Both the position numbers and the translations under genes were made by a program. Positions 43,001-57,068 of a DNA stretch of 64,000 nt are shown in pieces (within the stretch, counting starts at the first letter, position 1; the number at the start of each line of letters is the position of its first letter). Below the pieces are notes generated by a model, which was not told the origin of the DNA, ran no database searches, and saw only the letters and a program-made list of their open reading frames with translations. Origin of the DNA: Eopsaltria australis (Eukaryota > Chordata > Aves > Passeriformes > Petroicidae); the NCBI GenBank assembly GCA_034509425.1, contig JAVTVJ010000661.1:124001-188000 (forward strand). Direction: 5' to 3'.

Positions 43001-46000
43001 GTGCTGAGGGCAGGGCAGGGCAGGGAGCGGCCCTGCGCTCTCAATTCAAGGTCTGAGCCTCAGAGAGCCACCTTGGCCTCCTTCACACAGAAAAATAGCT
43101 TTCTACCAGAGAATCAGATGCGTTTCCCACTAAAGATGCCTGTGTTTCTCCAGTGCTTACAAAGCGAGCCTAGTGTGACTCACTCAGACACGGACATTTC
43201 ACAGGTTCACACTGCCCTTAAACCACACCCATTTTATTCCTGGTGGCCGTATAACATCGGCAACATTTGGGATCAGAAAACGGTAGCTAGCAACCCTTTG
43301 CCTGTTCCTTCCCTTTAGTTGCTGCAGAGCTGCCCTTGGGGACATGCTAAGTAGTAATAATGCCCATTAAGCTCTCAGTTGAAGAAACAAAAAACACTTT
43401 TAAAAAAACTTCCTTTTCTTTTACGTTGTTTAGATATAGCTTACTTGCTAATTACATTTACTACTCCTGTAATTAAAATCAGTTTATTTCTGCAATTGAT
43501 TCTCCATACGTTAAGGTTGCTATGGCAGGTGATTGCTCTATCTTATGCTTTCTGCAGATGGCAAACCACACACACCAAAATATTCTGCAGAATATGTGAC
43601 CAACTAATCATGCCCTGTAGTGTCTGCACACTTTCCACCTTCCTTAAAGCCTGCCACGGCAGGAAGGAAACCCTGTAATGGTAGTTGTAAGGTGTGTGTG
43701 CAAGCAGTTGTGTGCAAAATTGTTACCTAGCCTAAGGCTGGTAGAATGGCTCAGTAAATGCTTTGTTGCTAGTCACTGTATATTGCTTATCAGTTTTACA
43801 TCTTCTAGACCATGCTAGCTTCTGGTGGCTGTGCTTTCCTTAGTTACTCAAAAGTAGCCAGGTTTTATAGAGCCAGCCATGCTGAAGGGTGAAACAGCTT
43901 TGTGATGCTCTCGTGAGAGCAGGGGCCTGACTGCTACTGCTGTGCCATGGCATGTCAAGCCATGTCCCTGTCAGATCAGATCTAGAAAGGTGCAAGACTT
44001 ATTCCTCCGGCTTCCTTGGAAGCTGAAAATCTAGTATAATCACCTGATGACTGTTGGAACAGGAGCTTTAAAGAATTTAATATAACAGAACTCCTCAAAT
44101 TAGTAACATCTGCCAGTCTGCTCCACCAGAATTGCATCCCTTGGTTGCTGCTCAAGAAAAAAATAGCACCTGAGGTAGGGAATAATGGAGTGGTACATAC
44201 TGAAGAAGAAGAATCAGGCAGTATGTACTCCACAAGAAAACTAAGCATCCCCAAATCCCACACATTTAATTTACTTAATCTGATAGCCTTTCTAATACTT
44301 TCTGGGACTCTAAGTTTTAAATCTCTGTGATTTTCACCTACATGCCCAGAATATCACTTCATAGAAAGAGCTTGGCCCTTTAGCTTGTCTTTAGTTTATA
44401 CACACCCAAGCTGGCTAAACATTATTGATTATGTGTTCAGGAAAAACAGAAGCATCCCTTCACCTCTGCTTTGTTCCTTTGAATCTGTAGAGACTGTAAG
44501 GCCCACTATCAGCAATATAAGGACATGCATTTTTTTTCTGGTAGCTGGAGAAAAGTAGCAAGATCTCGCTCATCTCATGCATGACTAGCTGCAGTCTAAG
44601 CTGAGATGTGTTTCATGTATATTTTTGTATCAAATGACAGGGGTTTGCAATGAAACAACTGGAAAATATAGAAAGTTAACAGTCTGAAAAGGGTTGGTAG
44701 ATTGTGAATGCGTTACAATGCATTAGAAACAAATCTGTAACATGAGGTCTCAAAGCACTTTTTATTTATCTTTAGAAATTCATTAACAAACACCTGATCT
44801 AAATTTTGTTATGATAGCAACTGCTGCTATGGGAAACATTAAAAAAATTTTACTCAAAGTGCTCCTTTATATGAGAAAGTGTATATTTTCCTGAACAATT
44901 TTTTCTAAAATATGCAAAGTACCATAGCAATCCTAATGAGAATATCCCTACTTAATGTGTTAGCATAAAAAATAACTGCATGTTTCTGTTGGCAGGAAAA
45001 CAAACTCTTTCACTTTCTTCCTTTTTTTAAACTGAAGAAAGTGATGACAGCTGTAGAAGTTCAGTACCATTATCCTCTTAGCTAATAATTCTAGGGGATG
45101 TTACAAACTGTTGGTAGGAAAAATGCCATTGCTAATGGGTCATGTACCTACAACTACAAAATAAGAGAGCAAATGGATTCTTGTTTTCAGTTGCTCTAAG
45201 CAGAGCATAAAGACAATTCTGTTGAACATAAATAATAAGCTTCAAGTAACTGACATTTACTAGTATGTCATAGAATCATTTTTACAGTCATAGCTGAAAT
45301 TGCATTTGCTAAATTGCTTTCATGAAGCAGGCTTTTCCTTCTGATAGATTCCCTACTTCTCAAAGTAGAATTCATCTTCCTGTAAAAGTACTGATCCTAA
45401 TCTTTAGTCTGCATTAAGATGACTAGATCTTCCAGTTTTAATTATAAAGTCCTTTATCTTAATACTCTGCAGAGATGCCCATTTGACCCCATTCCACTTC
45501 TTGTTTCATATGCTCTGTGGCAAATAATCACCATGTAAAAGGAACAGCACATGGTCAAATGGCTCTGTTCAGAGGTGACTTACATGTGGCCTGCTGCCAG
45601 ATTTAATGTAGATTGCACTAAAAATCAATATATTTCTTCTTTGTAACTTATATAGCATCATTATTTTTGGAAGTAGGTTATCCATTGTACCACAGAGCAG
45701 TCTTTTCGCACCAGGACCTTTAAACCAATTATGGAAGTGGAGAAAGGTGATTGTACTGAAGATTTGGTCCTGCCCAGAAGCGGTGTTGGAATCCTTGTTG
45801 GAAATGTCAATGAAAAATGATCAACAGGAGAAGATAAATAGGACTACCTTCTTTCCTTTAATAGGCACTGTGTTTTTTTCTGATAAAAGGCATAAGACCA
45901 AAGAGCAGCAGGAGGCTAATTTTCTTATCAGTAGGCTATGCTGTGGAAAGAAAAACTTGAAGCATAAGAAGCAGAATTGCGCCAACAGAATGAAGAGAGG

Positions 46001-46105
46001 TGGAATACAAGGATGGCAGATGCTATTCTTTCTTCAGAGCCTTGAAGCAGGCTGTGTGTTTTGTCATTATTTCTAGCCTAGGATTTTGCAAGCTACTGCT
46101 TCAAC
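40011..46105. other. Unique DNA; one small CpG-rich patch
   Basis: This 6.1 kb AT-rich region has no gene I can support. Short open frames (such as 45747-46076 and 42857-43318) show no known domain. A GC/CpG-rich patch at 42835-43060 stands out, described separately. Confidence 0.45.
42835..43060. promoter_or_regulatory. Isolated CpG-rich patch with CTCF-like motif
   Basis: GC and CpG content rise abruptly for about 200 bp. Inside, GGCCAGCAGGGGGCGGCC (42949-42966) closely resembles the CTCF binding core. It may be a small CpG island, an insulator or a non-coding promoter; no transcript can be deduced. Confidence 0.4.
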
Positions 46106-47729
46106 TGGCGTAGTGGTTTCAGTTCACCTATTTGAGTTTCTGGCCAAATGCCAGCACACTTAGCAAAATTTACCTGATGTTTGCTGTGAGATGAGGATTA
46201 GGAGTAGGCAAAGCAGGCTCAAAACTTTATAAAGTATAAAGAAAGTTTATTAATACACCTAAGACAAAGAAAAAAAACCAAGAAAAACCAGAACAAACTC
46301 CTCAGACCACCCCTCCTTCCCCCACCTCTCCATTTCTTTCTCCCTGACAACACACAAAAAACAACCCTTCGACCTCCAGTCAGTTTACCACCTCTGAAAT
46401 AGTCTTTGTCTCAGTTCATTTAGGGAGAGAAGTCTCTTTTGCTTATACAATGGATTCTCTGTAAGAAAATACAGTTTTTTATGGGTCTTCAGCCTCACCA
46501 CCAGCAGCCGCCTGGGAGGAAAGATCTGCTTGTTGTGGAGGATACCCTCCCACACCAGTAGCCTTCCCACAGCCACTATTGTGGGTCATGAACAGTCCAC
46601 AGGGTACCTGTTTTAAGGATGCACAGTTCAATTGCAGCAACAAAGAAAATCCCTTCTTCTGTGTTGAGCATCACAGGTTCTCCTGACAACACAGGTTCTC
46701 TGGCATTCCCCCCAGGACCAGGGCTCTGGGTCACAGCCTCTCCTCTGTCTTGGTTCAAGTTTCTCATCAGGCTGTACTTATTTCAACACCTACTTGTCTT
46801 TACCCAGGTATTTCAGTTCACTGGCTGCAATTAGAACCTCACATCCCCCCTTTGGACTATATCTTCGTATATTACAGGGAATTTATTAGCTCAGTCCCCA
46901 ACCATGGTTCCCCAAAAGAATTTTCAGCTTCACTATCAAAGCACTTCTCATGCACCTCCCTCTAGGTATCAGTTCTGCTTCCTTCACTGACTTAAAGTCT
47001 CTAGGTTGCTTTCCTGTAGATGTCCTCACTTGTTCCTCTCTCTGTGCAGGGAAGGATGGGTTTCTGGCAGTTTAGTCCAGGCATGGATAGAGTTTATCAC
47101 TCTCTCTGGCATTGTGACGATCACATGGTCTCTGCTGGGCTGTTTGAAAAGTCTGATCTGGGTGGCAGAAGTACTCAGAGTCTGTGTGGCCTTGCTCTGT
47201 GAAGATGGCTCGCCCCAGTGGGGCTGGCCTGGAGCAGGGCCCTGGAATGACAGAGCAGGGCCCGGCCCCGAACAAGACGGAGTCGGCCTGGCCCCTGCCT
47301 GGCCTGGAGCAGGAGGACCTGATGCTGCCCACTGTAGCTGACATATGGGCCCGGTTGAATTGTATCTGTAGAGAGGCCAGGCCGGTTCCTCCCCCACACC
47401 CAGCTGCAGCTACACGGCTGTTCTAAAACTCCCTTCCCCCCCGACTCTGGGGAAGGTAGGGGGCAGAGAAAAGGCTCAGCCTTACCAGAGAGAGAAGCAG
47501 GGAGGTACTTCTCTCTTAACAGCAGCAGGCAAAAGAAGAAGAGGCTTAGAGGTCCTCTGCTTATATATGATTTTTCCTCAAAGGCAGATCAACTTTTAAT
47601 TGGTTTACCTACATATCAATCCTTAAAACTACCTGGTTATTGGCTCTCTGTCTCAGGAAGGAAGTTGTATTACTTCCTGCAGCATAGGTCACTTCCTAGA
47701 TTTTGACCCCTCCTGACCAACCCAGAACA
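46106..47729 (-). mobile_element. LTR D, copy 2
   Basis: This 1624 bp block aligns along its whole length with LTR D copy 1 (14136-15769), starting TGGCGTAGTGG and ending CCCAGAACA. On the minus strand a TATA-like TCATATATAA lies at 47570-47561 and AATAAA at 46251-46246. No clear 5 bp duplication remains (TCAAC against ACCGG). It is probably a solo LTR. Confidence 0.8.
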
Positions 47730-48257
47730 ACCGGGTATTTTCTCTTATTACTTCCAGGATCTCCTTAGTAATCACAGCTGGCATCCTTGTTCACTGCCAG
47801 GGTATGTGCTTGTACTTTCAGGCACTCTCTTCATATCCTCTGGTTCATGTTTCTGCTGGCACCTGAGATACCTTCTAGTGATGAGTCTTTTTAGCTGCTG
47901 TTGTTCAGATACTGAGGTTGATTAACATATGGGGAGAAAAAACAACTTCAGTGAGATATTTTGAGCTTTACTGAGGACCTTACTTGTCCCAGCTGTGGTA
48001 GCTCATGATTCACTCAGGCAGGCCACTGACACCAATGGCAGGCTCAGCACTGAGGCCTTTGGTGTGAAGAAGATAACTCTATATGCTGCACCCTTGAATC
48101 TGTGCTGCAGCCAGCACAGGGGTATCTGGAGGGGAAGGAAGAATTCTGATTACAGAGATTAATAGATGTAAGAGCAAGTGACAGCAGAAGAAAGCCTTTT
48201 GGTTGGCTTTCTGGTTTTACAGTTGGTCTAAATTGGGGAACACCTTTGTAAATAAAC

Positions 48258-48281
48258 AAAAAAAAAAAAAAAAAAAAAAAA
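48258..48281 (+). repeat. Poly(A) run of 24
   Basis: Twenty-four consecutive A residues follow AATAAAC. This could be the tail of a retroposed transcript, but the sequence upstream is not one I recognise and no flanking duplication is obvious. Confidence 0.8.
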
Positions 48282-51200
48282 GCCAGGGCTTTGGATCATG
48301 CAAGATGGAATTTTGTTGTAACTTCTTGTTTGAAGAAATATTGTCATGGGTAAAGCTTTTTGTTTGAGGCAGATCAGCTTCATAGCAAGTTGCACTGTGC
48401 TTAGGGTTTTTTTTTCCCTTTTAATAGCAGAAAAAAAATTGTTCTTAGATTACCATGATCACATGTCCAAGGCCTAATTGTGACTCTGGAGTGATGGATG
48501 GCACAGATGAACTCATACTGTGAAATTTCTGGGCTATTTGAATTGGTACATCTAATGCCTGTCCTGAAAGTATTAGTTTTGCAGTTCTCTAGTGCTGTAG
48601 CAGCTGAAGGGGGCAATGATAAAAGACCTTGAGAAGTGTCCTTCTTTTGGAGTCTTAGCTGCTTACCTGGCTCTGGTGTAGAAGGGTTACCATCACTGCA
48701 CAGCATCTCACATGAGAGAAGAGCAGTGTCTGAGAGCAGTGCTAACCACTGGTAACTTCTGCCTTTTCTTTATCATCCACTGTGCTATTGCATTATTGAT
48801 TAATGCTGTTGAAAGCCATCCCTGCTGGTATCTTATGTTCTTACTGAAAAACACTTAATATATCAACCACATCTAATTGAATAGCAAGAGGAATGAGTGA
48901 AATACCATTTATAAGCTCTCCCTTTATAGTCATTGACAAAAAATATGTATGTCACTGAACATTGAACCCATCCTGAAGGCATAAAATTTCCAAATATAAT
49001 GCTTTTTAAAAAATATTTTACTCAATTTCTGCTGGGTATGGTGCTGCTGTTAATGTTCTGGAGACTCACAGGCTTCATTTATTGTAGGGACTAAAAGTAT
49101 TCTTTTCATTTAGTTAAGCATTATCATGTCTCAGAATGATTGGTAAATATTATTCTAATTATTTACTAAATCTGCAAGTTGAACTACATACATGTTCACT
49201 GAAATAGCAGAATTTATTTTGAATTCCGTGGTGGAACTATAAATAGAAATTAGCTAATTTTTAAATATTGATATTACAATGACTCCAGAAGACATCAGTC
49301 AATATTAGGGCCTCATTATGCTAAACTCTCTACACAAGCATGTGAAGACAGAGAAAAGGTTTTGGCTACATGTACTTTGCATAGTGAATAGCCAAGAGAA
49401 AGTGCAGAGGGAGGAAGGTATTAGTGTCTCCATTTTGAATCTCTTAACTTTTGTTCAGCCCAGAAGTGGTTAGACAGACTACATGATCATTAAACCTCCC
49501 TTCCACCTGAAAATAATTTATTCTGTTTTATTTTATAGTATTTTACAGACAATGCAAAGAAAAGTAATTTGCCTAGGGCTGCTGTGTTCCACCAATTAAA
49601 AAAAATCAGATTTCTGAACTATGTTCTAGGCAATTTCTAATAGTTTATTTTGCAACACCCTTTTGGTCTTTGAGGAAGGCTCCCCTGCTTCCCCCTCAAC
49701 ATGTAATTTGATACAGAATATGTAAGATCATTCCCCATTTTGTGCCTTTTCATCTCCTTTCCAGAGACTTCAGTACTTTGCTAATTACCTTCATTCTCTT
49801 TCAGCCTCAGAAAGAGAAGTTCCAGAGTGGAATATGGATGCTACATGTGACATAAGTAACTGTTATCATCTGCCTCACCTACTTGTCTGACTTTAAACAA
49901 ACAAGCAAACAAAAAGATAATTACAGGCATCTGAAAGAAATAATTAAAATGGAAACAATACTCATTGCCATTCCTGGTGATACTGGCGTGACATATTAGG
50001 GTGTTTATACATCTTTCAAAAATAGTTTGTGATTATTTTATGTCAAATAAGTGATGGAGCGTGTATGACTCTTAGGCAAAAAAAGCCACTGCAAATTAAA
50101 TCACAGTATCAAGATAAGGCTGCCATTGTGCAGGTCTCTGCTGCCCTGAAGCTAATGTGCACAATCTGTTTTTGCAAGTGCTTTCGTATTTTTGTTCTTT
50201 ATTATGAACATATACAGCATAAGTGGTTTTTGTATTGGCTGACTCTGGTATTTTGTAGTCACGATTGTGGTATTTAAACAGGAGATGATCTATTCTGCAC
50301 ATGGAAAAGGGGCTGTGTTAAAGAGAAAATAATTTTTAAAAGCATTGCCATTTTTTGGCAAGAGGATGTTATGTTTATTTCTCAAAGAACATACTCAGTG
50401 TTCATTATGTTCATGTACAAACCCATGATGATTTGAATATTATTTCTATTCCATACCTAGGAAGTATTATCTCTGTGTTAGAAATGCAAGTATGCTATTA
50501 AATTGCAAAGTTCTTACATGTATATAGTCTCATCTATTTCAGATGTTGTATAGTATTACTTCCCAATTTCACTCTAGGAGCTGTGATTACTTAGATTAAA
50601 TGAGCAATGTCATTTGAATAGCAACTTCCATAAATAACAGGGATCTTTTTATAAAACTTCATCATATTGTTAATATCCAAAATACGTTTGGTATGGTAAA
50701 ACAGCACATTGCCGTTGGGTAAGAAAATTCCTTTCAAAGGATTTGCCTGGCAGTGATTTTTAAAACACATTTCAAGACTTTGTGAAAATCTTGAAATACA
50801 AACATGACATGATTGTGTTATGAAGATGTGTTTGATGAGGTGAAAGCAATGAAGATTTAAGGGGAGTGAGTATTGTTTTATCCTGAATAAATTAAGACTC
50901 AATAAGTTTCTAGAGGGAGAGCAAGAGTCAAGGTGAAGGTGAGGACAAAAAAAAAAGAGGCTGTAGAGGTGAGAATTAATCCAAACAGATGCTAAGGCAA
51001 GGAGGAAGTACTTGCTCTCTGGATGAGATCTTCTTTAGATTTGCTTTCATAGAATATGGTGGAATTGCATAAGGACCTAATTCTGAGCTCCATGGTCAAG
51101 GCACTGATTTGACATAATAGAGTAAAGGAAGTTCTCTGCATGTGATCTAGAGATAGGTAAGTACAAACAGTGTCATCCTTTGTTTTTTTCAGCCATTTTG

Positions 51201-53633
51201 GTAACTTCTGTTTCTATTCAGCAACTTCAAGTGAGAAGCATAGTGCCCTAGGCACAATTTCCTACCAGCAGATGGGTCCTCCTGGGGGTGGTATGGATAT
51301 CAGGAGCTGTGAAAAGTTAGGTGGGATGACTGGACTCTGAAGGAATCTTAACACTTTCTTTCACTTCTCCCTGCCCACCGACTTCAATAGACCAGTGCAC
51401 AAATGCTAGAAAACAGCCAATTCAAAACAAAACCTTATTTGTGTCACTGTAGTTACATAAATGCTAAGCAACATCCACAATGAAGCAAACTGTGGAGAAA
51501 CTGTTGTGTCCTTTCAGAAACATTTCACAGAGTTCCATTAAAAAGGTAAAAAGTCTTTGGTAACAAGTCTAGCCTAGAAACTTTCCACAGCAGCTTTCCA
51601 TGATGGTTTCAGAGTAATTTATGTTGACAAATTCAAATATCAGCAGAAACTGTGACTGCCATAGGTATAAAGTGACTCAATGTAATATCATGGTGATAGC
51701 ACTGTGATACCATGGTGAAAAAACACACAGGAACTTCTGCTACATTCACGTGAATAGGTGTGCAGAACAAAATAACCCCACTGAATGTCAAAGATGTGAT
51801 TCTGTCAGAGGTATTAGCCCATCTGGCCTGAGATGATGACATAAAATTGTGCAGCATCTTTTGACTTAGTAGGTCTTTGATAGTTGCTGCTTTCTGAAGC
51901 TGTGTGCCAGAGTATCACTGTCTTTCAGTTCATTTAAAGTGGCAGATGGGGAGACCTATCACCCTTCCCGTGTGCTCTGGCCGAAGCTTGTCCTGGAGAA
52001 GACAGTGAAATGTGTGCACATTGGTCATCATGTCACCTCAGGAGGCACAACTCCAGGGCTAGACTGTAATCCTTATTACATGTACATCAGTAATTCCTTT
52101 CTCTTCAGTGGAGTTTCACTGCTGTTGTGAGGAACATCGGCTACAATTCCTGACTGTTGGAAAGCAACCAGAAATTTGGTTTCTGTAGATTGAACAGTAG
52201 TTTAAAACAGCAGATTTGCTAAGTCTTTGAATATCAACAGGAAGCTTGATATATAAGCCTAAGTTTTATGGCTTTAAACTTTATAATTTTAATGTAGCCT
52301 TATTTCTAAAATGGAATTTTTCATGTTACCATTGTGTAATAATGTTTTACAGGCACTGTTAATTCTTATCCAGGACTACAAATATGCCTAAGAATGAAAT
52401 GGAAGTAGATGTTATGGTATTAGTTTATGTATTTTTGGAAAACATCCAAGTCACATAACCTTATGACTAATGATTTAATTTAATTATACGGTTCTACATT
52501 TTCATCTTCAAAGAAATCTGCAAACAATGACTAATTAATCCTTGCAGCAGCCCTTTGAAATAGGTAGATAGACGTAATTCATTCCATCTAACCAATTCCT
52601 TGCCCAAGGCAATACATTGAATCAATATTTAAACTAAGATTAGAGGTCATTCTTACTCTTTGGTCATTTCACTAAACTAGCAGTTCCCAAGTTTCCTTGC
52701 TGTGATAGTTTAGATGGACATATGATTTGGCCTGTGCCAGATCTTCAGTCTCTATCTTGCACCTCTCTGCCAAAATGCTTCCTGTCCCTCTTCCCCTCTG
52801 AAATTACTTCCACTCCAGTCAAGCCACATATGGAATGTCCTACTTTTCACCTCCAGAATCCCATACCTGGCTTTTCCTTGCTTGTTCATATCCCTCCTTG
52901 ACCAACTCCTTGCACCCACAGTCCTCCTCCCACAAGTTTCCTGCCCTCCAGGTGCCATTGCCCCTCTCTGGTGGAGCCTTGCTTCTGTGTTTGGCGGGCA
53001 CATAGCATCCCCTCGTGAAAGAGCATCTCTCTTCCCCTGCCCCTGGCTCCCCCCAGCAGCCATGAGGAAGCTCTGCTGCTGTAGCTGCTTTTCTAACTGG
53101 CTCACTCTTGTATGGTGAGAAGAGAGAAGATTGAAGGTAAGCCTTGCACCATTAAATAGCACACACTGTTCTCATAGACCATGGCCCATACCAAGGTGCA
53201 GCCTGCAGTTCATGTGTCTGTTTTTCTAGGTGGAGGTTCTTGAAAGGCTTTGCAGCACATTGTGAGTCACAAAAGCAGTTTATAGGGTCAAGGGCAGGCA
53301 TTGTCACTCAAGGAATATTGATGTCTAAGGAAGTTCATGAGTGTGGAACCAAAGAGAATCTTATGTAGTAAAAAAGAATACTACTTGCCTTGAAAATAGA
53401 CTAGTGATAATATTGACTGGAATGAGGTCTGAGCACCATAGTGACCAGCAGGGCTTGCAAAACAACAATAGTTGTCTGTGGCGGACTGTGATAATGTCCT
53501 GATTTGACAGAAGAAGCTATTTCTGCATAGCATGTAGTGATGCATGCGGGTACAAGAAAAGAGAGGAAAAAACAATGGAAAAGGAGATTCCCACCTCATG
53601 TCATCAAAGATTGACACAAAAACCTGAGGAATG

Positions 53634-53681
53634 GAATAGAATAGAATAGAATAGAATAGAATAGAATAGAATAGAATAGAA
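53634..53681. repeat. (GAATA)n microsatellite
   Basis: Nine to ten nearly perfect GAATA units in tandem; a simple pentanucleotide repeat. Confidence 0.95.
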
Positions 53682-54840
53682 CCTGGACTTCCCACTGTGG
53701 TGGTGTTTAAGATCAATCTTATTTGGCTATAGCTTTTCTTATCTGGTAGGAAATAAGAGTTAATGTGATGTATCCTGTAACTTTAGATAATAAAGCCACA
53801 TTTATATTTGTGCTTTGATGTAATATGTCAGACTAGAAAAGGTATTCACAGTGGATGTAGGGAGTCTGCTCCCCAACAAATTAGTGAAGGGACCAGAAGC
53901 ATTCCTGCAGGCAGCTGATCTGACTGCCCTCAACTGACATGCCAAACTTTTTTTGTACTCATAATTTCCTTTACTTTATAGAAAATGTTATGTCTTCATG
54001 TGACTGCAGGAGAGAGAAAAGAAGAGCACACACAGGGAACCTGAAATTCTTCAGCAGCATTGCACAGTAGCTAAGGCTATGTTCCAAACCTGATGCACTA
54101 TTGCAAAAACTCTAATTTATCTCATCATTCCTAAAAGTGTAATTTTCTATGGGTGAGGCTAGCTATGTCTTCTGCTTGTTCCATTTCCTTTAGAAAAATG
54201 TTTGATGCTCTGCCCCTTACTTTCAGGCTCTCTGCAGCTGACTAAAAGGGCAGATAGCTTTCTAAAATAGATAGCCTGACCCAAACACGAATTGACTGAG
54301 CTGTGGCTACATAGAATTTATGTGGTGCAGAAGGTCAGATAGGTGATCGTAATTGTCCTGCTTGGCTTTAGATCATTGGATTTACTTGGGTACTAAGTCT
54401 CTCCATTCAGCATGATACAAGAGAGTGAAATCCAGATCTCTATAAAATAGGAGTTATCCAGTCAACCAAATGGAGAATGGCTGAGCATAGACATATGGCA
54501 GATTCATTTTTTTGCAGCTGTTGATAATCTCAAAGAACATGTAGTAACAGAACAAATCAGCATGATGATGGAGGTTCCCCCACCACCCACAGTGGCTGAT
54601 ATTTTGGGGCATATAAACAGGAGTGAGTTACAATAACACATCACTTTCAATCTGAGCAATTTTCACTGAAATCCAAGATGACTGCATGCAGAAAGCCATA
54701 GTGTTCTTTCTGTTTTAAAATAATTATATACTGTGAATTCATTATATACTGCAAATACATGCAGGAGAAGGCAAATAACTTAAGGACTTGCCTTGGAGGA
54801 AGTAACTTAGGAAAATATGAATGACTGTCAGTTTCGAGAC

Positions 54841-55414
54841 TGTCGTGGGTTGACCCTGGCTAGGTGCCAGGTGCCCACTCAGTCACTCTATCACTCCCTC
54901 TTCCACTGGGAGAGGGGAGAGAATAATATGGAAAAACTACCAGGGTAAGATAAGGCAGTTTTATTACAGTGGGGGAAAAAAATAGAACAAGCAAGTCGAG
55001 AGTTGTGCATGCAAGAGCACAGGTGAAAACAGTCAATCTCTACTTCCCATCAGTAGCAATGTCCAGACACTTTCTGGGAAGCAGGGCTTCAGCACGCATA
55101 ATGGTTGTTCAAGAAGGCAAACATGGATGGAGTCCTGAGTGCCTCCTCCTCCTCCTCCTCTCTTCCTTCCCTTATGTATCTGAGCTGATGTCATATGGTA
55201 TGGAATATCCCTTTGGCTGACTGGAGTCAGCTGGCCTGCTTGTGTCCCCTCCCAGGATCTTGCCCCCCCCATCTCCTTCAGTGGGGGAAGGAATGTCAGA
55301 GGGACAGCACAGCTTGGCAGTAGCCAAAACACTGCTCTGTTATCAATGCCAGCTACCAAAGCAAAACACAGCACTGTAAGGGCTGTGAGCTTTACCCCAG
55401 TCAGACTCAATACA
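54841..55414 (-). mobile_element. 3' LTR of A3
   Basis: The LTR reads TGTCGTGGGTTGACCC to CTCAATACA on the plus strand. On the minus strand it is preceded by the purine tract AAGGGGTGGAGA (55428-55417), with one or two intervening bases. AATAAA is at 54967-54962. It contains a short CCT repeat near 55142. Confidence 0.85.
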
Positions 55415-55748
55415 ATCTCCACCCCTTATTCCATATCATTTGCATCATGCTCAGAAATCCTATATAATCCTTTCCTACTCACACATGCAATTTAAGCTAC
55501 ATCCTTAAACCATCCCCATAACATTAGCTACTATCTCCTGTCCTTTCACATCCTTCCAGGTGGTCTCCATTTCCAGCAGAATATGGGGTCAGGGCAGGAG
55601 GAATAGTAAACTTGATGGTCAAGGACTGGCACCATCCCTGTTCATTGTGGCCTTTTTCTTGCTCCTGGCCGAAATTCATTCTTTGTCAGCTCATGTCCCT
55701 TCTGCTACTTTACCTCCTGCAACATACAACTTCCAACATACATTATTC

Positions 55749-56630
55749 TTACCCCAAGGTTAAATCACCTTGGGGTACACACTGGGTCTCCCCATCCTCC
55801 CGCATTACCCACCAAGTGCACCCTGGTCCTTGGGCAAAGACAATCCCACGAATGGGTTTGCCCTCCCCCATGGGGGAAGCAACCCACACTGACTTCTCCA
55901 GCCACTTCCCTATGTGTAGTGGAGGAAGCTTGTCTCCCTCCACAGTGTCTAAGGGTTTAGTTTGGGCGGGACCAGGGCGGTTAACAGATCCCCTAGTATT
56001 GACTAGCCAAGTGGCTTCTGCCAAATTCACATCCCAATGCTTCCATGTCCCATTACCTAGTGCCCGTAGCATAGTTTTTAACAGTCCATTATATCTTTCA
56101 ACCTTCCCAGAGGCCTGTGGGTGGTAAGGAATATGATATATCCACTTAATGCCATGCCTCTTTGCCCACGAGTTAATAAGATTATTTCGAAAATGAGTCC
56201 CATTGTTTGACTCAATTCTATCTGGGGTTCCATGTCGCCACAAAATGTGTCTTTCAAGACCTGAAATTGTGTTCCGAGCCGTGGCATGGTTTACTGGGTA
56301 AGTTTCCAGCCAGCCAGTTGTGGCCTCCACCATGGTGAGGATGTAACTCTTGCCTTGGCATGTTTGTGGCAATGGCCCAATGTAATCAATTTGCCAGGCT
56401 TCACCATACTGGAACCCCAGCCACCGCCCTCCACTCCAAAGAGGCTTCACTCGTGTGGCTCGCTTGATGGCAGCGCATGTTTCACACTGATGAATAACCT
56501 GTGTGATGGCCTCCATGGTCAGATCCACCCCTCGATCACGAGCCCATCTGTATGTTGCATGCCTTCCAAGATGCCCTGATGTTTCGTGGGCCCATCGGGC
56601 TATAAATAGCTCACCCTTTCTCTCCCAGTC
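55749..56630 (-). pseudogene. A3 integrase
   Basis: The frame is open from 56528 and upstream codons also fit. It shows the zinc-binding CETC, the core QIDYIGPLPQ and KVERYNG with the catalytic Glu, and ends GDLTLG. The second catalytic Asp is lost: the motif reads S-N-N-G-T-H-F where A2 has S-D-N-G-T-H-F. The protein would be inactive even if made. Confidence 0.88.
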
Positions 56631-56636
56631 TAGGTC

Positions 56637-57068
56637 TCTGGGGATGGATGAGGCTTACAGCAGGCCTGAAAGCCTCTCGGACATGGACTTAGAAGCGATC
56701 AGTTTACCCGTGAGAAAGCACTGTGAGACAGTGATGGTATAAACACCTGCAGCCACAGTGAAGGACAGCCAAGAAAATAATCAAGGAAGAGGTTTGCACC
56801 CCACCAAGAGATGGCCTTGCTGAAGAGCATCAAGAATGTGGTGGAGGACTTATAGTGTATAGTTAACTGCTTGTGTAGCTAGTTAGGATGTGCTGGGAAA
56901 AGTTCTTGTTATGTAGACAGCCTCGGTGTTGTTTGTCACGCAGCCAATAATAGCATATAACAGTAGCTGGGAAAAAGGGTATAAAGAGGTTAGCACAGAC
57001 GAATAAAGTACTTCTTCTTCTTTGTCCTTGGACTACTTGCGTGTCAAGTGTCCATCTCTACTGCGATA
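56637..57068 (+). mobile_element. LTR-like insertion G with non-standard ends
   Basis: A 432 bp block interrupts the A3 pol codons. It is flanked by a perfect 6 bp duplication TAGGTC (56631-56636 and 57069-57074). It has TATAAA at 56980-56985 and AATAAA at 57002-57007, like a compact LTR reading plus. Its ends are TCTGGGG and GCGATA rather than TG and CA. It may be a class II solo LTR with mutated ends or another integrase-mobilised element. Confidence 0.7.

Larger units (their letters stand above)
47730..54840. other. Unique DNA, no gene recognised
   Basis: This 7.1 kb AT-rich region contains a poly(A) run and a pentanucleotide microsatellite. A pyrimidine-rich stretch at 52740-53090 gives a 136-codon frame on the minus strand without recognisable motifs. 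I see no LTR, CR1 or conserved exon. Confidence 0.45.

Noticed and set aside
45747..46076. 109-codon plus-strand frame
   Set aside because: Composition looks random and there is no domain or conserved context; it ends beside LTR D copy 2.
48200..48300. Processed pseudogene suggested by AATAAAC followed by 24 A residues
   Set aside because: The upstream sequence matches no gene I recognise and flanking duplications are not visible, so only the poly(A) run is reported.
52752..53162. 136-codon minus-strand frame with a QLEKQLQQQ stretch
   Set aside because: It lies in a pyrimidine-biased stretch with few stops, has no splice or promoter support and no recognised motif.
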